The notes below the pieces were generated by a model that saw nothing but the letters and a program-made list of their open reading frames with translations, was not told the origin of the DNA and did not search any database. Positions 26,983 to 36,724 of a stretch of 64,000 bases of DNA are shown piece after piece. The DNA comes from an uncultured Paracoccaceae bacterium (GTDB lineage: Bacteria; Pseudomonadota; Alphaproteobacteria; Rhodobacterales; Rhodobacteraceae): contig CANLDA010000002.1 in NCBI GenBank assembly GCA_947489325.1, positions 393,125 through 457,124 of the forward strand, in the 5' to 3' direction. How positions within the stretch are numbered: position 1 is the first letter of the stretch; every line of letters begins with the position of its first letter. Made by a program: the position numbers and the translations under genes.

Positions 26983-28929
26983 TTAGCGGTTCATTCTATT
27001 ATTGATGAGGTCTGTGACGACGGTTGGGTCTGCGAGGGTTGAAGTGTCACCGAGGGCTGCGTAGTCGTTTTCTGCGATTTTGCGCAGGATGCGGCGCATG
27101 ATTTTGCCGGATCGGGTTTTGGGCAAGCCGGGGGCCCATTGGATGAGGTCTGGGCTTGCGATGGGGCCGATTTCGGTTCTGACCCACGTGCGCAGCTCTT
27201 TTCGCAATTCCTCGGTTGGCTCCTCGCCATTCATCAGCGTGACATAGCAATAGATGCCTTGGCCTTTGATGTCATGCGGATAGCCGACGACGGCGGCTTC
27301 GGCGACTTTGGCGTGGGCCACAAGTGCGCTTTCGACCTCGGCGGTGCCCATCCGGTGGCCAGAGACGTTGATGACGTCATCGACGCGGCCCGTGATCCAA
27401 TAATCGCCATCGGCATCGCGGCGGCATCCATCTCCGGTGAAGTAATATCCTTTGTAATCAGAGAAGTATGTTTTTTCAAACCGCTCATGATCGCCCCAAA
27501 CAGTGCGCATCTGGCCAGGCCAGCTGTCGCGAATGCACAGCACACCTTCGACGTCATTGCCCTCTATTTCTGCCCCTGAGGTTGGGTCCAGAACGACAGG
27601 TTCAATGCCAAAGAAAGGTTTCATCGCGCTGCCGGGTTTGGTGGCGTGTGCGCCGGGCAGGGGGGTCATCAAATGGCCACCGGTTTCGGTCTGCCACCAG
27701 GTGTCCACGATCGGGCAACGGCCACCGCCGACGACCTCATTGTACCAGTTCCAGGCCTCGGGGTTGATCGGCTCGCCCACAGTGCCCAGCACCTTAAGAT
27801 CGCTCAGGTCGCATTTTTCGACGAAGGCGTTGCCCTGACCCATCAACGCACGGATCGCAGTCGGCGCGGTGTAGAACTGGTTCACCTTGTGCTTTTCGCA
27901 GACCTGCCAGAACCGAGAGGCATCCGGGTAGGTCGGCACACCTTCAAACATCAGCGTCGTGGCCCCATTGGCCAGCGGGCCATAGACGATATAGCTGTGA
28001 CCCGTCACCCAGCCCACATCGGCGGTGCACCAATAGATATCGCCATCGTGATAATCAAAGACCAGTTGCTGGGTCATGGCGGCGTAAACCAAATATCCAC
28101 CACTTGTATGTACAACCCCCTTGGGCTGCCCGGTGGAGCCTGAGGTGTACAGAATAAACAGGGGGTCTTCGGCACCCATCTCTTCGGGGGCGCAGTCCGT
28201 CGCGGCGGCCGCGGCCAGCGCGTTATAGTCAAAATCACGCCCGTCCACCCATGTGGTCTGGCCGCCGGTGCGCTTGACCACAAGGCATTTCACGTCGTCC
28301 TTGCAATGCAAGAGCGCCTGATCTGCATTGGTTTTCAGTGCAGTTTTGCGCCCACCACGGGGGGCCTCGTCGGCGGTGATCAGCACCTTGGCGTCACAAC
28401 CATTGATGCGCGCGGCCAAGGCGTCGGGGGAAAACCCGGCAAAAACAATTGAATGGATCGCACCAATACGCGCACAGGCCAGCATGGCATAGGCGGCCTC
28501 GGGGATCATCGGCATATAGATAATGACGCGATCGCCCTTACTCACACCCAGATCTCGCAACACATTTGCCATGCGGCAGGTGTTTGCGTGCAATTGCTGA
28601 TAGCTGATGTGTTGGGCGGCTTCCTCTGGGTCATCCGGCTCCCAGATGATCGCGGTTTGATCGGCGCGCGTGGCCAGGTGGCGGTCAATACAGTTCGCCG
28701 ACACATTCAACGTGCCATCCGCGTACCAGTTGATCGACACATTCCCAAGGCTGTAATCCACATCCTTCACCTGCGTGAACGGCCGCATCCAATCCACACG
28801 CCCCCCTTGCTCACGCCAAAATCCCTCTCCATCAGACAAAGACCGCCCATACATCGATGCGTAACGATCAGCATCAATATGCGCAGTGGATGTAAATGTG
28901 CTGGATGGGGAATATGTTGTGTCGGACAT
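26983..28929 (-). CDS. acs: Acetyl-CoA synthetase
   Basis: 648 residues. It has the adenylation P-loop [18 protein letters not shown], the [18 protein letters not shown] hinge region and [17 protein letters not shown] with the acetylatable Lys. It activates acetate to acetyl-CoA through acetyl-AMP. The start at 28929 ([10 protein letters not shown]) matches family length; the frame continues upstream only as antisense-like sequence. It lies downstream of a Liv-type importer and near a CrbS-like sensor and a DUF2083 regulator. Confidence 0.97.
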   Translation of the reverse strand: MSDTTYSPSSTFTSTAHIDADRYASMYGRSLSDGEGFWREQGGRVDWMRPFTQVKDVDYSLGNVSINWYADGTLNVSANCIDRHLATRADQTAIIWEPDDPEEAAQHISYQQLHANTCRMANVLRDLGVSKGDRVIIYMPMIPEAAYAMLACARIGAIHSIVFAGFSPDALAARINGCDAKVLITADEAPRGGRKTALKTNADQALLHCKDDVKCLVVKRTGGQTTWVDGRDFDYNALAAAAATDCAPEEMGAEDPLFILYTSGSTGQPKGVVHTSGGYLVYAAMTQQLVFDYHDGDIYWCTADVGWVTGHSYIVYGPLANGATTLMFEGVPTYPDASRFWQVCEKHKVNQFYTAPTAIRALMGQGNAFVEKCDLSDLKVLGTVGEPINPEAWNWYNEVVGGGRCPIVDTWWQTETGGHLMTPLPGAHATKPGSAMKPFFGIEPVVLDPTSGAEIEGNDVEGVLCIRDSWPGQMRTVWGDHERFEKTYFSDYKGYYFTGDGCRRDADGDYWITGRVDDVINVSGHRMGTAEVESALVAHAKVAEAAVVGYPHDIKGQGIYCYVTLMNGEEPTEELRKELRTWVRTEIGPIASPDLIQWAPGLPKTRSGKIMRRILRKIAENDYAALGDTSTLADPTVVTDLINNRMNR

Positions 28930-28970
28930 AGCTGACCTCGCGCTAATGGTTTTGCGGCAGGTTGGCGTGG

Positions 28971-28999
28971 GCTGAGCGGGAAGGCAATCCCCGCTCAGC
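28971..28999 (-). promoter_or_regulatory. Hairpin between livF-type gene and acs
   Basis: GCTGAGCGGG pairs with CCCGCTCAGC across a 9-base loop. No U-tract follows, so it looks like a processing or stability element between the importer genes and acs. Confidence 0.5.
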
Positions 29000-29008
29000 G
29001 ATTTTGTG

Positions 29009-29764
29009 CTAAATCGCCAGATATTCTGCGCGCAGTTCTTCGTTTTCCAGAACCTCTTCGGCAGAGCCGTCAAAGACGATGCCACCAGTATCAAGGATAA
29101 CGGCGCGATCAGCCAGTTCCAGCGCACGCACCGCGTTTTGTTCGACAATAATCGTGGTGATGCCCTGTTCTTTGATGATGCGCAGAGTTTTCTCGATTTC
29201 ATCGACAATCACCGGCGCAAGGCCTTCGTAAGGTTCATCAAGCAACAAAACCTTGATATCGCGGGCCAAGGCGCGCGCGATGGCCAGCATTTGCTGTTCA
29301 CCACCGGACAGGGTCACACCCTCTTGTTTGCGGCGCTCCCCTAGACGAGGGAACAATTCATAAAGACGTTGGATCGACCATCCGACGGGAGGGGCAATCT
29401 GTGCCAGTTGCAAGTTTTCTTCTACTGTGAGGCCAGGAATGATGCAGCGGTCTTCGGGAACAAGCCCAATGCCCACGGCGGCTGCTTCGTGGCTTCTCAT
29501 CGTGTGCAAAGGTTGGTGGTCCAGCCAAATTTCACCATGGGTGACTTGTGGATCATCCATGCGTGCAATGGATCGCAAGGTGGATGTTTTACCAGCACCA
29601 TTGCGCCCCAACAGAGCAAGAATCTCGCCTTCGTGCACATTAAAGCTGATATTTTGTACGATATAGCTCTCACCGTAGTAGCTTTCCATATTCCAAATGG
29701 AAAGAAAGGCGGGGGCGGTCTCGGCCATATTGCGGCCTTTGGAAAAGTCGGGTTTGACGTTCAT
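29009..29764 (-). CDS. Liv-type ABC transporter ATPase (LivF family)
   Basis: 251 residues. It has Walker [12 protein letters not shown], signature [16 protein letters not shown] and Walker [14 protein letters not shown]. An N-terminal extension of about 17 residues ([17 protein letters not shown]) precedes the domain, so a later start at MAETAPAF is possible. Last gene of the importer, next to acs. Confidence 0.92.
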   Translation of the reverse strand: MNVKPDFSKGRNMAETAPAFLSIWNMESYYGESYIVQNISFNVHEGEILALLGRNGAGKTSTLRSIARMDDPQVTHGEIWLDHQPLHTMRSHEAAAVGIGLVPEDRCIIPGLTVEENLQLAQIAPPVGWSIQRLYELFPRLGERRKQEGVTLSGGEQQMLAIARALARDIKVLLLDEPYEGLAPVIVDEIEKTLRIIKEQGITTIIVEQNAVRALELADRAVILDTGGIVFDGSAEEVLENEELRAEYLAI

Positions 29765-29776
29765 AATCGCGCTCCC

Positions 29777-30532
29777 TTATGCGGCTTCGCCAAGATACGC
29801 TTCGCGTACCTTTGGATGGCCTTTGATGTTTTCTGGCAAATCTTCGACCAGCGGTGTGCCTTGGGCCAAAACGGTGATACGTTCCGCAAGACTAAAGACA
29901 ACATGCATGTCGTGTTCGATGATTGCGATTGTGATGTCGCGTTCGTCTTTGATTTGCTTGAGCAAGTCGATTGTGTTGTTGGTGTCGGCCCGCGCCATGC
30001 CTGCAGTTGGTTCATCCAACAACAAAAGGCGCGGCTCTTGCGCCAGACACATTCCGATTTCAAGGCGGCGTTTGTCGCCACGTGACATGGATGCTGCATG
30101 CATATCGCGCTTGTCGATCATATTCATGTCGATCAGCATGCGTTCTGCCTTTTCCACGATGTCTTGTTCGTTCAGCATGTTTTCTATGGCATGCATACGA
30201 AATGATCCATCGCGTTTGGCAAAACAAGGGATCATCATGTTTTCCATGACCGAGAGATCGCCGAAAATCTCTGGGGTTTGAAAAACCCGTGAAATGCCCA
30301 TCTGATTGATTTGAAACGGCGTCCGTCCCAAAACAGATTGCCCATCAAACATGACAGAGCCCGTGTCGGGGATCAGCTTGCCCACCAGACAGTTTAGCAA
30401 GGTGGATTTGCCGGCCCCGTTTGGCCCGATGATGGCATGGACAGAATTCTCTGCGATCGAGAGGTTTACGTCCCCAAGTGCCTGAAGGCCACCAAACCGC
30501 TTGTTGACGTCTTTGACTTCAAGAATACCCAT
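29777..30532 (-). CDS. Liv-type ABC transporter ATPase (LivG family)
   Basis: 251 residues. It has Walker A GPNGAGKST and Walker B LLLLDEPTAGM. The signature segment reads MSRGDKRRLEIG in place of the usual LSGGQ form, so the C-loop is atypical. It pairs with the LivF-type ATPase 12 bases downstream. Confidence 0.92.
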   Translation of the reverse strand: MGILEVKDVNKRFGGLQALGDVNLSIAENSVHAIIGPNGAGKSTLLNCLVGKLIPDTGSVMFDGQSVLGRTPFQINQMGISRVFQTPEIFGDLSVMENMMIPCFAKRDGSFRMHAIENMLNEQDIVEKAERMLIDMNMIDKRDMHAASMSRGDKRRLEIGMCLAQEPRLLLLDEPTAGMARADTNNTIDLLKQIKDERDITIAIIEHDMHVVFSLAERITVLAQGTPLVEDLPENIKGHPKVREAYLGEAA

Positions 30533-30544
30533 TGTGTGGTTTCC

Positions 30545-31744
30545 TTATTCTGCGGGCTTAGTGGCGGCAGGTTTGCCGTCATCAGCAGGTTTCTTTGAGA
30601 ACAGGCGACGAATGCGTTGACCACCTTCGACCAGACCACCGGGCAAGAAAATCACAACCAACATGAACAAGATGCCCAATGTCAGGTGCCAACCTTTGCC
30701 GATGAAAGGATGAATGATGAAGACAACTGCGTCCTCAAGTCCATCCGGTAGGAACGCAAACCAATTGTGTAGCACTGTATCGTTGATTTTGGAGAAGATG
30801 TTCTCAAAATACTTGATGAAACCTGCGCCCAGTACTGGACCAATCAGGGTGCCCGCACCACCCAGGATCGACATCAAAACAACTTCACCTGATGCGGTCC
30901 ACTGCATACGTTCTGCGCCGGCCAGCGGGTCCATAGAGGCCATGAGACCGCCTGCAAGACCCGCATACATGCCAGAGATCACAAAGGCTGCAAGTGTGTA
31001 GGGCCGTGGGTTCAGGCCGGTATAGTTCAAGCGCGTCTGGTTGGATTTCACCGCCCGCAACATCATGCCAAAGGGGCTGCGGAAGATACGGATGGAGAGA
31101 TAAAAGCTTGCCAGCATGATCAGCGCACACAGATAGTAACCTGCATTGAACTGGAATGCCCATGGGCCCACAGCCATCTCATAGGTGGACCGCATTTCCA
31201 GACCAAAGAGTGATGTCACCGGAATGCCGCCATCTGCGGTGGCTGACACGCCCAAAATGCGTGGATCATCCAATGTAAGTTGCAGTCCAGTTTCACCATT
31301 GGTGATGGGTGTCAAAACTGAATACGCAAGGTTAAAGGACATCTGCGCAAAGGCCAGTGTCAGGATCGAAAAGTAAATCCCGGAACGGCGCAGCGACACA
31401 TATCCGATCAGTACTGCAAAGAGCCCCGAGATGATCATTGCCAGCAGAATTGCAGGAATGACGTTCATACTCAGCAGCTTGAACATCCAAACGGCAGAGT
31501 AAGACCCGACACCTAAAAATGCTGCGTGACCAAAGGACAGATATCCGGTTAGGCCAAACAGGATGTTAAACCCAATGGCAAAAATACCAAAGATCACAAA
31601 GCGCTGCATCAGGTCAGGGTAGCCCGCGTTAAACTGTGCCATTCCGCTGTCGGTTGGGAAAGGGTTCAGGATGAAAGGGGCGCACATTGTCAAAATCGCA
31701 ACAATGATCAGAAGGGTGCGGTCGTGTTTGTTCAATCCAAGCAT
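30545..31744 (-). CDS. Liv-type ABC transporter permease (LivM family)
   Basis: A 399-residue inner-membrane protein with about ten helices. [20 protein letters not shown] and the EAA-like [21 protein letters not shown] are characteristic of LivM. The C-terminus is hydrophilic and Lys-rich. It is separated by 3 bases from the LivH-type permease. Confidence 0.92.
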   Translation of the reverse strand: MLGLNKHDRTLLIIVAILTMCAPFILNPFPTDSGMAQFNAGYPDLMQRFVIFGIFAIGFNILFGLTGYLSFGHAAFLGVGSYSAVWMFKLLSMNVIPAILLAMIISGLFAVLIGYVSLRRSGIYFSILTLAFAQMSFNLAYSVLTPITNGETGLQLTLDDPRILGVSATADGGIPVTSLFGLEMRSTYEMAVGPWAFQFNAGYYLCALIMLASFYLSIRIFRSPFGMMLRAVKSNQTRLNYTGLNPRPYTLAAFVISGMYAGLAGGLMASMDPLAGAERMQWTASGEVVLMSILGGAGTLIGPVLGAGFIKYFENIFSKINDTVLHNWFAFLPDGLEDAVVFIIHPFIGKGWHLTLGILFMLVVIFLPGGLVEGGQRIRRLFSKKPADDGKPAATKPAE

Positions 31745-31747
31745 GGC

Positions 31748-32779
31748 TTATTCCTCCATCACGCCCTTGCGTCCCATCAGTCCACGCGGACGGGTCAGCA
31801 AGATGATGATTGCAACGAGATAGATGATGATCTGGTCAATTCCGGGGATGAGAGATTTGATCTCATTCATTGAGGCAAAGCTTTCCAGAACACCCAGCAG
31901 GAACCCTGCTAGAACGGCACCGGGCAGGCTGCCCATGCCGCCAACGACCACCACCACAAAGCTTAGGACAAGGAAATCCATGCCCATATGGTAGTTGGGC
32001 GAATTGATCGGTGCATACATCACCCCAGCAAGACCCGCGACGGCAGCCGCAATGCCAAACATAATGGTAAAGCGTTTGTCGATGTTGATACCCAGCAAAC
32101 CTACGGTTTCACGGTCGGCCATGCCTGCGCGCACAACCATGCCAAAGGTGGTGAATTGCAAGAAGGCAAAGACACTGCCGATGATCAGAGTCGAGAAGCC
32201 AAAATAGACCAGTCGCCAATAGGGATAGATGATCGCATTCGGGTCAAAGCCAAACAAGACACCAAAATCAAAACTGCCTTTGAACACATCAGGCGCTCCG
32301 GTGGGAATTGGATTGGCACCATAGAAATATTTGACAACTTCCTGCAACACGATGGCAAGACCAAAGGTCACAAGGATTTGGTCTGCATGGGCGCGTTTGT
32401 AGAAATGTTTGATCAGGCCCCGTTCCATGATGAAGCCCACGGCAATCATGATCGGGATCGAAAAGAAAATCGCCAACGGCACTGACCAGTCAATCAACGC
32501 AGCCCCGGTTTCCGGCCCGAACCAGGCCTCAACATAAGGGGTTTTGACCTTGAGAGGGTTGCCCAAGAAATCAACTTGCGTTTCATCAATGGTTTCAAAG
32601 CTGATATTGAGGATCTTGCTGAGCGTCACCGCACAAAAAGCTCCGATCATGAACAGGGCCCCGTGGGCAAAGTTCACGACACCCAGCGTGCCAAAGATCA
32701 GTGTCAGGCCCAGCGCAATCAGCGCATAGGCAGAGCCCTTATCGAGCCCGTTAAGAATTTGTAGGATGATTGCGTCCAT
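31748..32779 (-). CDS. Liv-type ABC transporter permease (LivH family)
   Basis: 343 residues. It has LNGLDKGSAYALIALGLTLI and FGTLGVVNFAHGALFMIGA, typical of LivH, and a membrane-loop insertion around residues 55-75 (DETQVDFLGNPLKVKTPYVE). The start at 32779 is the Met of MDAIILQI; the longer frame has no similarity. Confidence 0.92.
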   Translation of the reverse strand: MDAIILQILNGLDKGSAYALIALGLTLIFGTLGVVNFAHGALFMIGAFCAVTLSKILNISFETIDETQVDFLGNPLKVKTPYVEAWFGPETGAALIDWSVPLAIFFSIPIMIAVGFIMERGLIKHFYKRAHADQILVTFGLAIVLQEVVKYFYGANPIPTGAPDVFKGSFDFGVLFGFDPNAIIYPYWRLVYFGFSTLIIGSVFAFLQFTTFGMVVRAGMADRETVGLLGINIDKRFTIMFGIAAAVAGLAGVMYAPINSPNYHMGMDFLVLSFVVVVVGGMGSLPGAVLAGFLLGVLESFASMNEIKSLIPGIDQIIIYLVAIIILLTRPRGLMGRKGVMEE

Positions 32780-32842
32780 GGTCCCCACCTTGGGTATGTG
32801 TTGGGAATGCGCCGAGGGATCGGCACATGCCACTTGGGAGCA

Positions 32843-32896
32843 CAAATTTTTCTTCGAAAAATTTGACGGAGGGAAAATCTTCTAGAAGATTTTCCC
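32843..32896 (-). promoter_or_regulatory. Two tandem hairpins between binding-protein and permease genes
   Basis: The first is CAAATTTTTC / GAAAAATTTG (32843-32865) with a 3-base loop. The second is a perfect 26-bp palindrome at 32871-32896 (GGGAAAATCTTCT and its complement). Such structures at a binding-protein gene end usually protect its message from 3' decay and lower downstream expression. Confidence 0.65.
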
Positions 32897-32906
32897 GCTC
32901 TGTCGC

Positions 32907-34253
32907 TTATGCGCCTGAATTACAGGTCCCCAGCGCGCCACCTGCAAACATCGGGTGATCAGGTGCATAGGTGACCTGAGAAGCCGGTGTCACTTCGACG
33001 ATTTCCAGCAAGTCGAACTCGGATGTTGGGTTCTCTTTACCCTTCACAACAAGCACGTCTTTAAAGCACTGGTGATCTTCGGCGCGATACAATGTTTTGC
33101 CGTTGCCCAGACCGTCGAACTCAAAGCCTTCCAGAGCTTCTGCAACCGCGCATGGGTCGTGGCTGCCGGCACGCTCACAAGCATCTGCATAAAGCAGTGT
33201 CTGACAGTAAACAGTGTGTGCTGCCTGGCTTGGTGGGAAGCCGTATTTGGTGCCAAAGGATTTTACGAATGCTTTGGAGCCTTCGTCGGTCAGGGACCAA
33301 TGCCAGTTGGTGGAACCAAAGATACCTTTAACGTTTTCACCCGCACCACGTGCCATCAGGCGTGAATACAGCGGAACAACGATTTCAAAGTTCTTGCCGT
33401 TCACCTGTTTGTCACGCAAGCCAAACTGAACTGCGTTGGTCAGAGAGTTCACCATGTTACCGCCATAGTGGTTCAGAACCAGAACATCAGCACCAGAGTT
33501 CAAAACAGGCGCGATATAGGACGAGAAGTCCGTTGCCGCAAGCGGCGTGCGTACCTTGTTCACGGTGTTCCAGCCCAGCGCTTCGGTCGAAGCTGCGATG
33601 CTTTCTTCCTGTGTCCAGCCCCATGTATAATCTGCTGTCAGGTGATACGCGGTTCGGTCATTGCCGTACATTTTTTCCAGAACAGGCGCAAGCGCCGCGC
33701 CGGACATGTAACCGTTAAAGAAATGACGGAACCCATTGGCCTTTTTGTCTTTGCCAGTGGTGTCATTAGAGTGCGTGAGACCTGCCATGAAGATCACGCC
33801 GGCCTCTTGGCACAGACCTTGAACCGCGATGGCCACACCCGAAGAAGACCCGCCTGTGATCATCACAGCACCATCTTTTTCGATCATGGATTTGGCCGAT
33901 GCGCGCGCGGCATCTGACTTGGTTTGGGTGTCACCTGTGACGAAATCTACCTTACGGCCAAGAATACCGTTGCCCTGCAACGCCTTGGAACTGAAGGTGT
34001 TCATCATGCCGCCGTCGCCGCCGCCATTCAGGTGCTCTACTGCCAGCTCATAAGCGCGCAGCTCATCCGCGCCCTCATCCGCATATGGTCCGGTTTGGGG
34101 CACGTTAAAGCCCAGTGTAACAGATGATCCGCTTGGCGCGTTTGTATAGGCAGCGACTGAGCTTGCTGTGAAAATCGTCGGCAATGCAAGTCCCGCACCG
34201 GCAACAGCGCCGGATTTGAGAACGCCACGACGTGTAAAGGTCGATTTGGACAT
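32907..34253 (-). CDS. Periplasmic binding protein of the Liv-type importer
   Basis: 448 residues. A twin-arginine type signal is seen at residues 1-36 (STFTRRGVLKSGAVAGAGLA). The mature part is a type I periplasmic fold (LGFNVPQTGPYADEGADELR; ITGGSSSGVAIAVQGLC). First gene of the importer. Context (acs downstream, divergent acyl-responsive regulator) suggests a short-chain carboxylate or amide ligand; sequence alone does not decide. Confidence 0.92.
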   Translation of the reverse strand: MSKSTFTRRGVLKSGAVAGAGLALPTIFTASSVAAYTNAPSGSSVTLGFNVPQTGPYADEGADELRAYELAVEHLNGGGDGGMMNTFSSKALQGNGILGRKVDFVTGDTQTKSDAARASAKSMIEKDGAVMITGGSSSGVAIAVQGLCQEAGVIFMAGLTHSNDTTGKDKKANGFRHFFNGYMSGAALAPVLEKMYGNDRTAYHLTADYTWGWTQEESIAASTEALGWNTVNKVRTPLAATDFSSYIAPVLNSGADVLVLNHYGGNMVNSLTNAVQFGLRDKQVNGKNFEIVVPLYSRLMARGAGENVKGIFGSTNWHWSLTDEGSKAFVKSFGTKYGFPPSQAAHTVYCQTLLYADACERAGSHDPCAVAEALEGFEFDGLGNGKTLYRAEDHQCFKDVLVVKGKENPTSEFDLLEIVEVTPASQVTYAPDHPMFAGGALGTCNSGA

Positions 34254-34424
34254 AAGTTCCTCCCGTTATGTGTTTGTGACGCCAGGCTCCTCTTCCCGCG
34301 TCACGGCATAGTGATGCAAATTCATTATCAGGCTGAATTGTAAAATCAGGCAACAACTGCTTTTAATTGAACAATTATTTTGTAAAATAAATCACAGTGA
34401 ATTAGAGTTATATGTAAATTTATT

Positions 34425-34441
34425 TTTCCGCACTGCGGAAA
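34425..34441. promoter_or_regulatory. Perfect dyad upstream of the DUF2083 regulator
   Basis: TTTCCGCACTGCGGAAA has 8-bp arms around one base. It lies in the divergent promoter region between the binding-protein gene and the regulator gene, 28 bases before the regulator start. It is a candidate operator for autoregulation and control of the importer-acs genes. Confidence 0.55.
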
Positions 34442-34468
34442 GAGTTTGAAAAGAACGGGAAAACACTG

Positions 34469-35767
34469 ATGGGCCGCGACACTTTGACAGGCAGCCGTAT
34501 CCGCGAAAGACGGGTGATTGCAGGAATGCGACAGGCAGAACTGGCGCGTCTGGTGGATATTTCTGCGTCATACCTGAATCTCATTGAACACAATAAGCGC
34601 AGAATCGGCGGCAAGCTCCTTGTGGATATCGCCCAGATACTGGGCGTAGAACCTTCTTTATTAAGTGAGGGGGCAGAGGCTGCCTTGGTTGCACGCCTCA
34701 AGGAAGCTGCGGCGACCTTTGATGGTGCAAACGCTGAAACTGACCGAGCGGATGAATTTGCCGGTCGCTTTCCAGGGTGGGCGCGATTGATTGGACAAAT
34801 GCATGGTCGTCTGGAGGATCTGGAACAAACCGCAATTGCTTTGTCTGATCGACTTACGCATGATCCATATCTTGCCGCGTCTATGCATGAGGTGCTGACG
34901 ATGGTGACGGCGATCCGATCAACCGCTGGTATTCTGGCTGACACACAAGAATTAGAACCCGAATGGCGCAACCGTTTTCATCGCAATATCAATGAGGACA
35001 GCCAACGTCTTGCCGAAAGTTCACAACGTCTGGTGTCTTATTTGGATGCCGCAGCAGATGCGGGGGAAAGCATGGCCTCACCTCAAGAAGAACTGGACGC
35101 AATGCTTCAGGCGAATAATTTCCACTTTGAATGTCTGGAAACACAAGGTGGCGAAATAGCTGATGTTCTGACGACCCAATCCACATTGACCAGCGGGTCT
35201 GCACAGGCAATGGCGCAGGATGTGTTGGCGCAATATGCACAAGATGCGCAGGATCTGCCGCAAGATGTGTTACTGAACAGCGTGCAAGAGATCGGGCTTG
35301 ATCCTGCGACGCTTGCCCATAAGTTTGGGGTCTCAATCCCCACTGTCATGCGCCGCCTTGTTGCTTTGCCGGAAGGTACGCTTGATACCAACCTCGGTCT
35401 TGTGGCGTGCGATGCCTCGGGCACTTTGGTGTTTCGCAAACCCGTCGATGGGTTCAGCTTGCCGCGCCACAGCGCAGCCTGCCCAAAATGGCCACTTTTC
35501 AACGCGCTTAGCCGACCGGGCGTGCCAATCAAGGAAGCAGTGGCAATGACAGGGCGGGATGTTTTGCAGTTTGATTGTTATGCCGTGGCGGAACCTTATG
35601 GTCCTCAACACTTCAACCAAACGCCTCTGTTGCGGGCTTACATGCTTATCATCCCATCCCAAACCTTGACGCAGGCTGCCCCGGAAGTTGGCCAAACCTG
35701 TCGCATATGCCCAAGCGCCAACTGTCTTGCACGCCGCGAACCATCTGTTTTGTTGGAAGGTGTGTGA
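34469..35767 (+). CDS. RamB/ScfR-type short-chain acyl-responsive transcriptional regulator (XRE + DUF2083)
   Basis: 432 residues. The N-terminal XRE helix-turn-helix is at about 8-62 (RIRERRVIAGMRQAELARLV; SYLNLIEHNKRRIGG). The C-terminal DUF2083-type domain ends in a CRICPSANCLARREP Cys cluster as in RamB/PrpR/ScfR proteins, which sense acyl-CoA and control acetate or propionate genes. It is divergent from the Liv importer and acs, which are likely targets. Confidence 0.9.
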   Translation: MGRDTLTGSRIRERRVIAGMRQAELARLVDISASYLNLIEHNKRRIGGKLLVDIAQILGVEPSLLSEGAEAALVARLKEAAATFDGANAETDRADEFAGRFPGWARLIGQMHGRLEDLEQTAIALSDRLTHDPYLAASMHEVLTMVTAIRSTAGILADTQELEPEWRNRFHRNINEDSQRLAESSQRLVSYLDAAADAGESMASPQEELDAMLQANNFHFECLETQGGEIADVLTTQSTLTSGSAQAMAQDVLAQYAQDAQDLPQDVLLNSVQEIGLDPATLAHKFGVSIPTVMRRLVALPEGTLDTNLGLVACDASGTLVFRKPVDGFSLPRHSAACPKWPLFNALSRPGVPIKEAVAMTGRDVLQFDCYAVAEPYGPQHFNQTPLLRAYMLIIPSQTLTQAAPEVGQTCRICPSANCLARREPSVLLEGV

Positions 35768-35961
35768 CCTGGTTCAAAGGGGCGCTTCCGCGCGCTCGAT
35801 TTTGGGTGTGGCAATGTGACATGTCACTGAATGTTTGGCGTTTTCAAGCATGCGCGATACAACCACCAGACGGTGCGTCCCACAAGGTACCAGAGGTTTG
35901 GTTTTATCGTGGTAAATACTTTGGGGTGAATGCGCAGAGTTCACAGGGGCGGTGTCTCTGA
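35764..35961 (+). CDS. Possible small protein (65 aa)
   Basis: A GTG-started frame overlapping the regulator stop by four bases (GTGA). It is Trp-rich (TWFKGALPRARFWVWQCD; VPEVWFYRGKYFGVN). It fills most of an otherwise empty 309-base gap. No family recognised; only the overlap and length support it. Confidence 0.3.
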   Translation: MTWFKGALPRARFWVWQCDMSLNVWRFQACAIQPPDGASHKVPEVWFYRGKYFGVNAQSSQGRCL

Positions 35962-36076
35962 AGACGTCTTGTGAAAATGTCTTGGAATTTTGATGCCGAG
36001 AGTTAAAACTAACGCTAGCGTGTGCAAAAGACGTGCAAAGGCTGCTCTGACAGGGCGTAAAGGGAGAGGATGATGC

Positions 36077-36448
36077 ATGGGCAAAAAAGTTCTTCTAATC
36101 GAAGATGAGCCGAACATCATTGAGGCCATCAGTTTCATTCTGTCACGCGATGGATGGGACGTAGCGACCCACTCTAATGGCCACGATGCTGTGGATGTCG
36201 TGCGCACGAAATCCCCAGATATGGTGATCCTTGATGTGATGCTGCCGGGCAAAAGCGGGTATGAAATTCTGCGAGAGCTGCGCGAAGATACGTCAATGCG
36301 TGATTTACCCGTCTTGATGTTGACGGCACGTGGCCAAAGTAAAGATCGTGAAATGGCAGAGCGGGCAGGTGCCAGTCGATTTATGACCAAACCATTTTCC
36401 AATGCAGAGGTGTTGGATGCGGTGCGTGATTTGGTTCTTCAGTCGTGA
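36077..36448 (+). CDS. Single-domain response regulator
   Basis: A 123-residue REC domain. The acid pocket is IEDEP, the phospho-acceptor Asp is in MVILDVMLPG, the Thr in MLTARG and the Lys in FMTKPF. There is no output domain, unlike LuxR-type CrbR partners. It overlaps the next small gene by four bases (GTGA) and lies upstream of the kinase. Confidence 0.92.
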   Translation: MGKKVLLIEDEPNIIEAISFILSRDGWDVATHSNGHDAVDVVRTKSPDMVILDVMLPGKSGYEILRELREDTSMRDLPVLMLTARGQSKDREMAERAGASRFMTKPFSNAEVLDAVRDLVLQS

Positions 36449-36711
36449 AGAACCCGGGCAAACGCGTGTTTGTCGAACGCGATGGGTATCGCCGCCGTCG
36501 ATTACTGGATTGCCTTCGGGTCTTGCCTATGTTGGGAGCATTTTTATGGGCATTGCCGTTATTGTGGTCGTCTGATCCACAGGCCGGCGTCAGTACGGCG
36601 GACGCCATACTATATATCTTTGCAGTATGGTGTTGTCTGGTCGGTCTGGGGGCGCTGTTGTCTTACAAAGTGGGCGCTCTTCAGGACAGTGACCGCGACT
36701 CTTTGGAATGA
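36445..36711 (+). CDS. Small two-helix membrane protein between response regulator and SSS-kinase
   Basis: 88 residues with a basic start (RVFVERDGYRRRRLLD), then helices at about 27-45 and 55-75. Its position before an SSS-type transporter gene resembles small partner subunits such as DUF485 or DUF4212 proteins, but I do not recognise the family. It starts at GTG. Confidence 0.75.
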   Translation: MKNPGKRVFVERDGYRRRRLLDCLRVLPMLGAFLWALPLLWSSDPQAGVSTADAILYIFAVWCCLVGLGALLSYKVGALQDSDRDSLE

Positions 36712-36724
36712 AGGAGGCTAGGGC

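Noticed and set aside
27646..28143. 165-codon plus-strand frame
   Set aside because: Antisense to acs; arises from codon bias of the real gene.
29369..30085. 238-codon plus-strand frame
   Set aside because: It lies antisense to the two well-supported Liv-type ATPase genes, with Cys/His/Phe-rich composition typical of a shadow frame.
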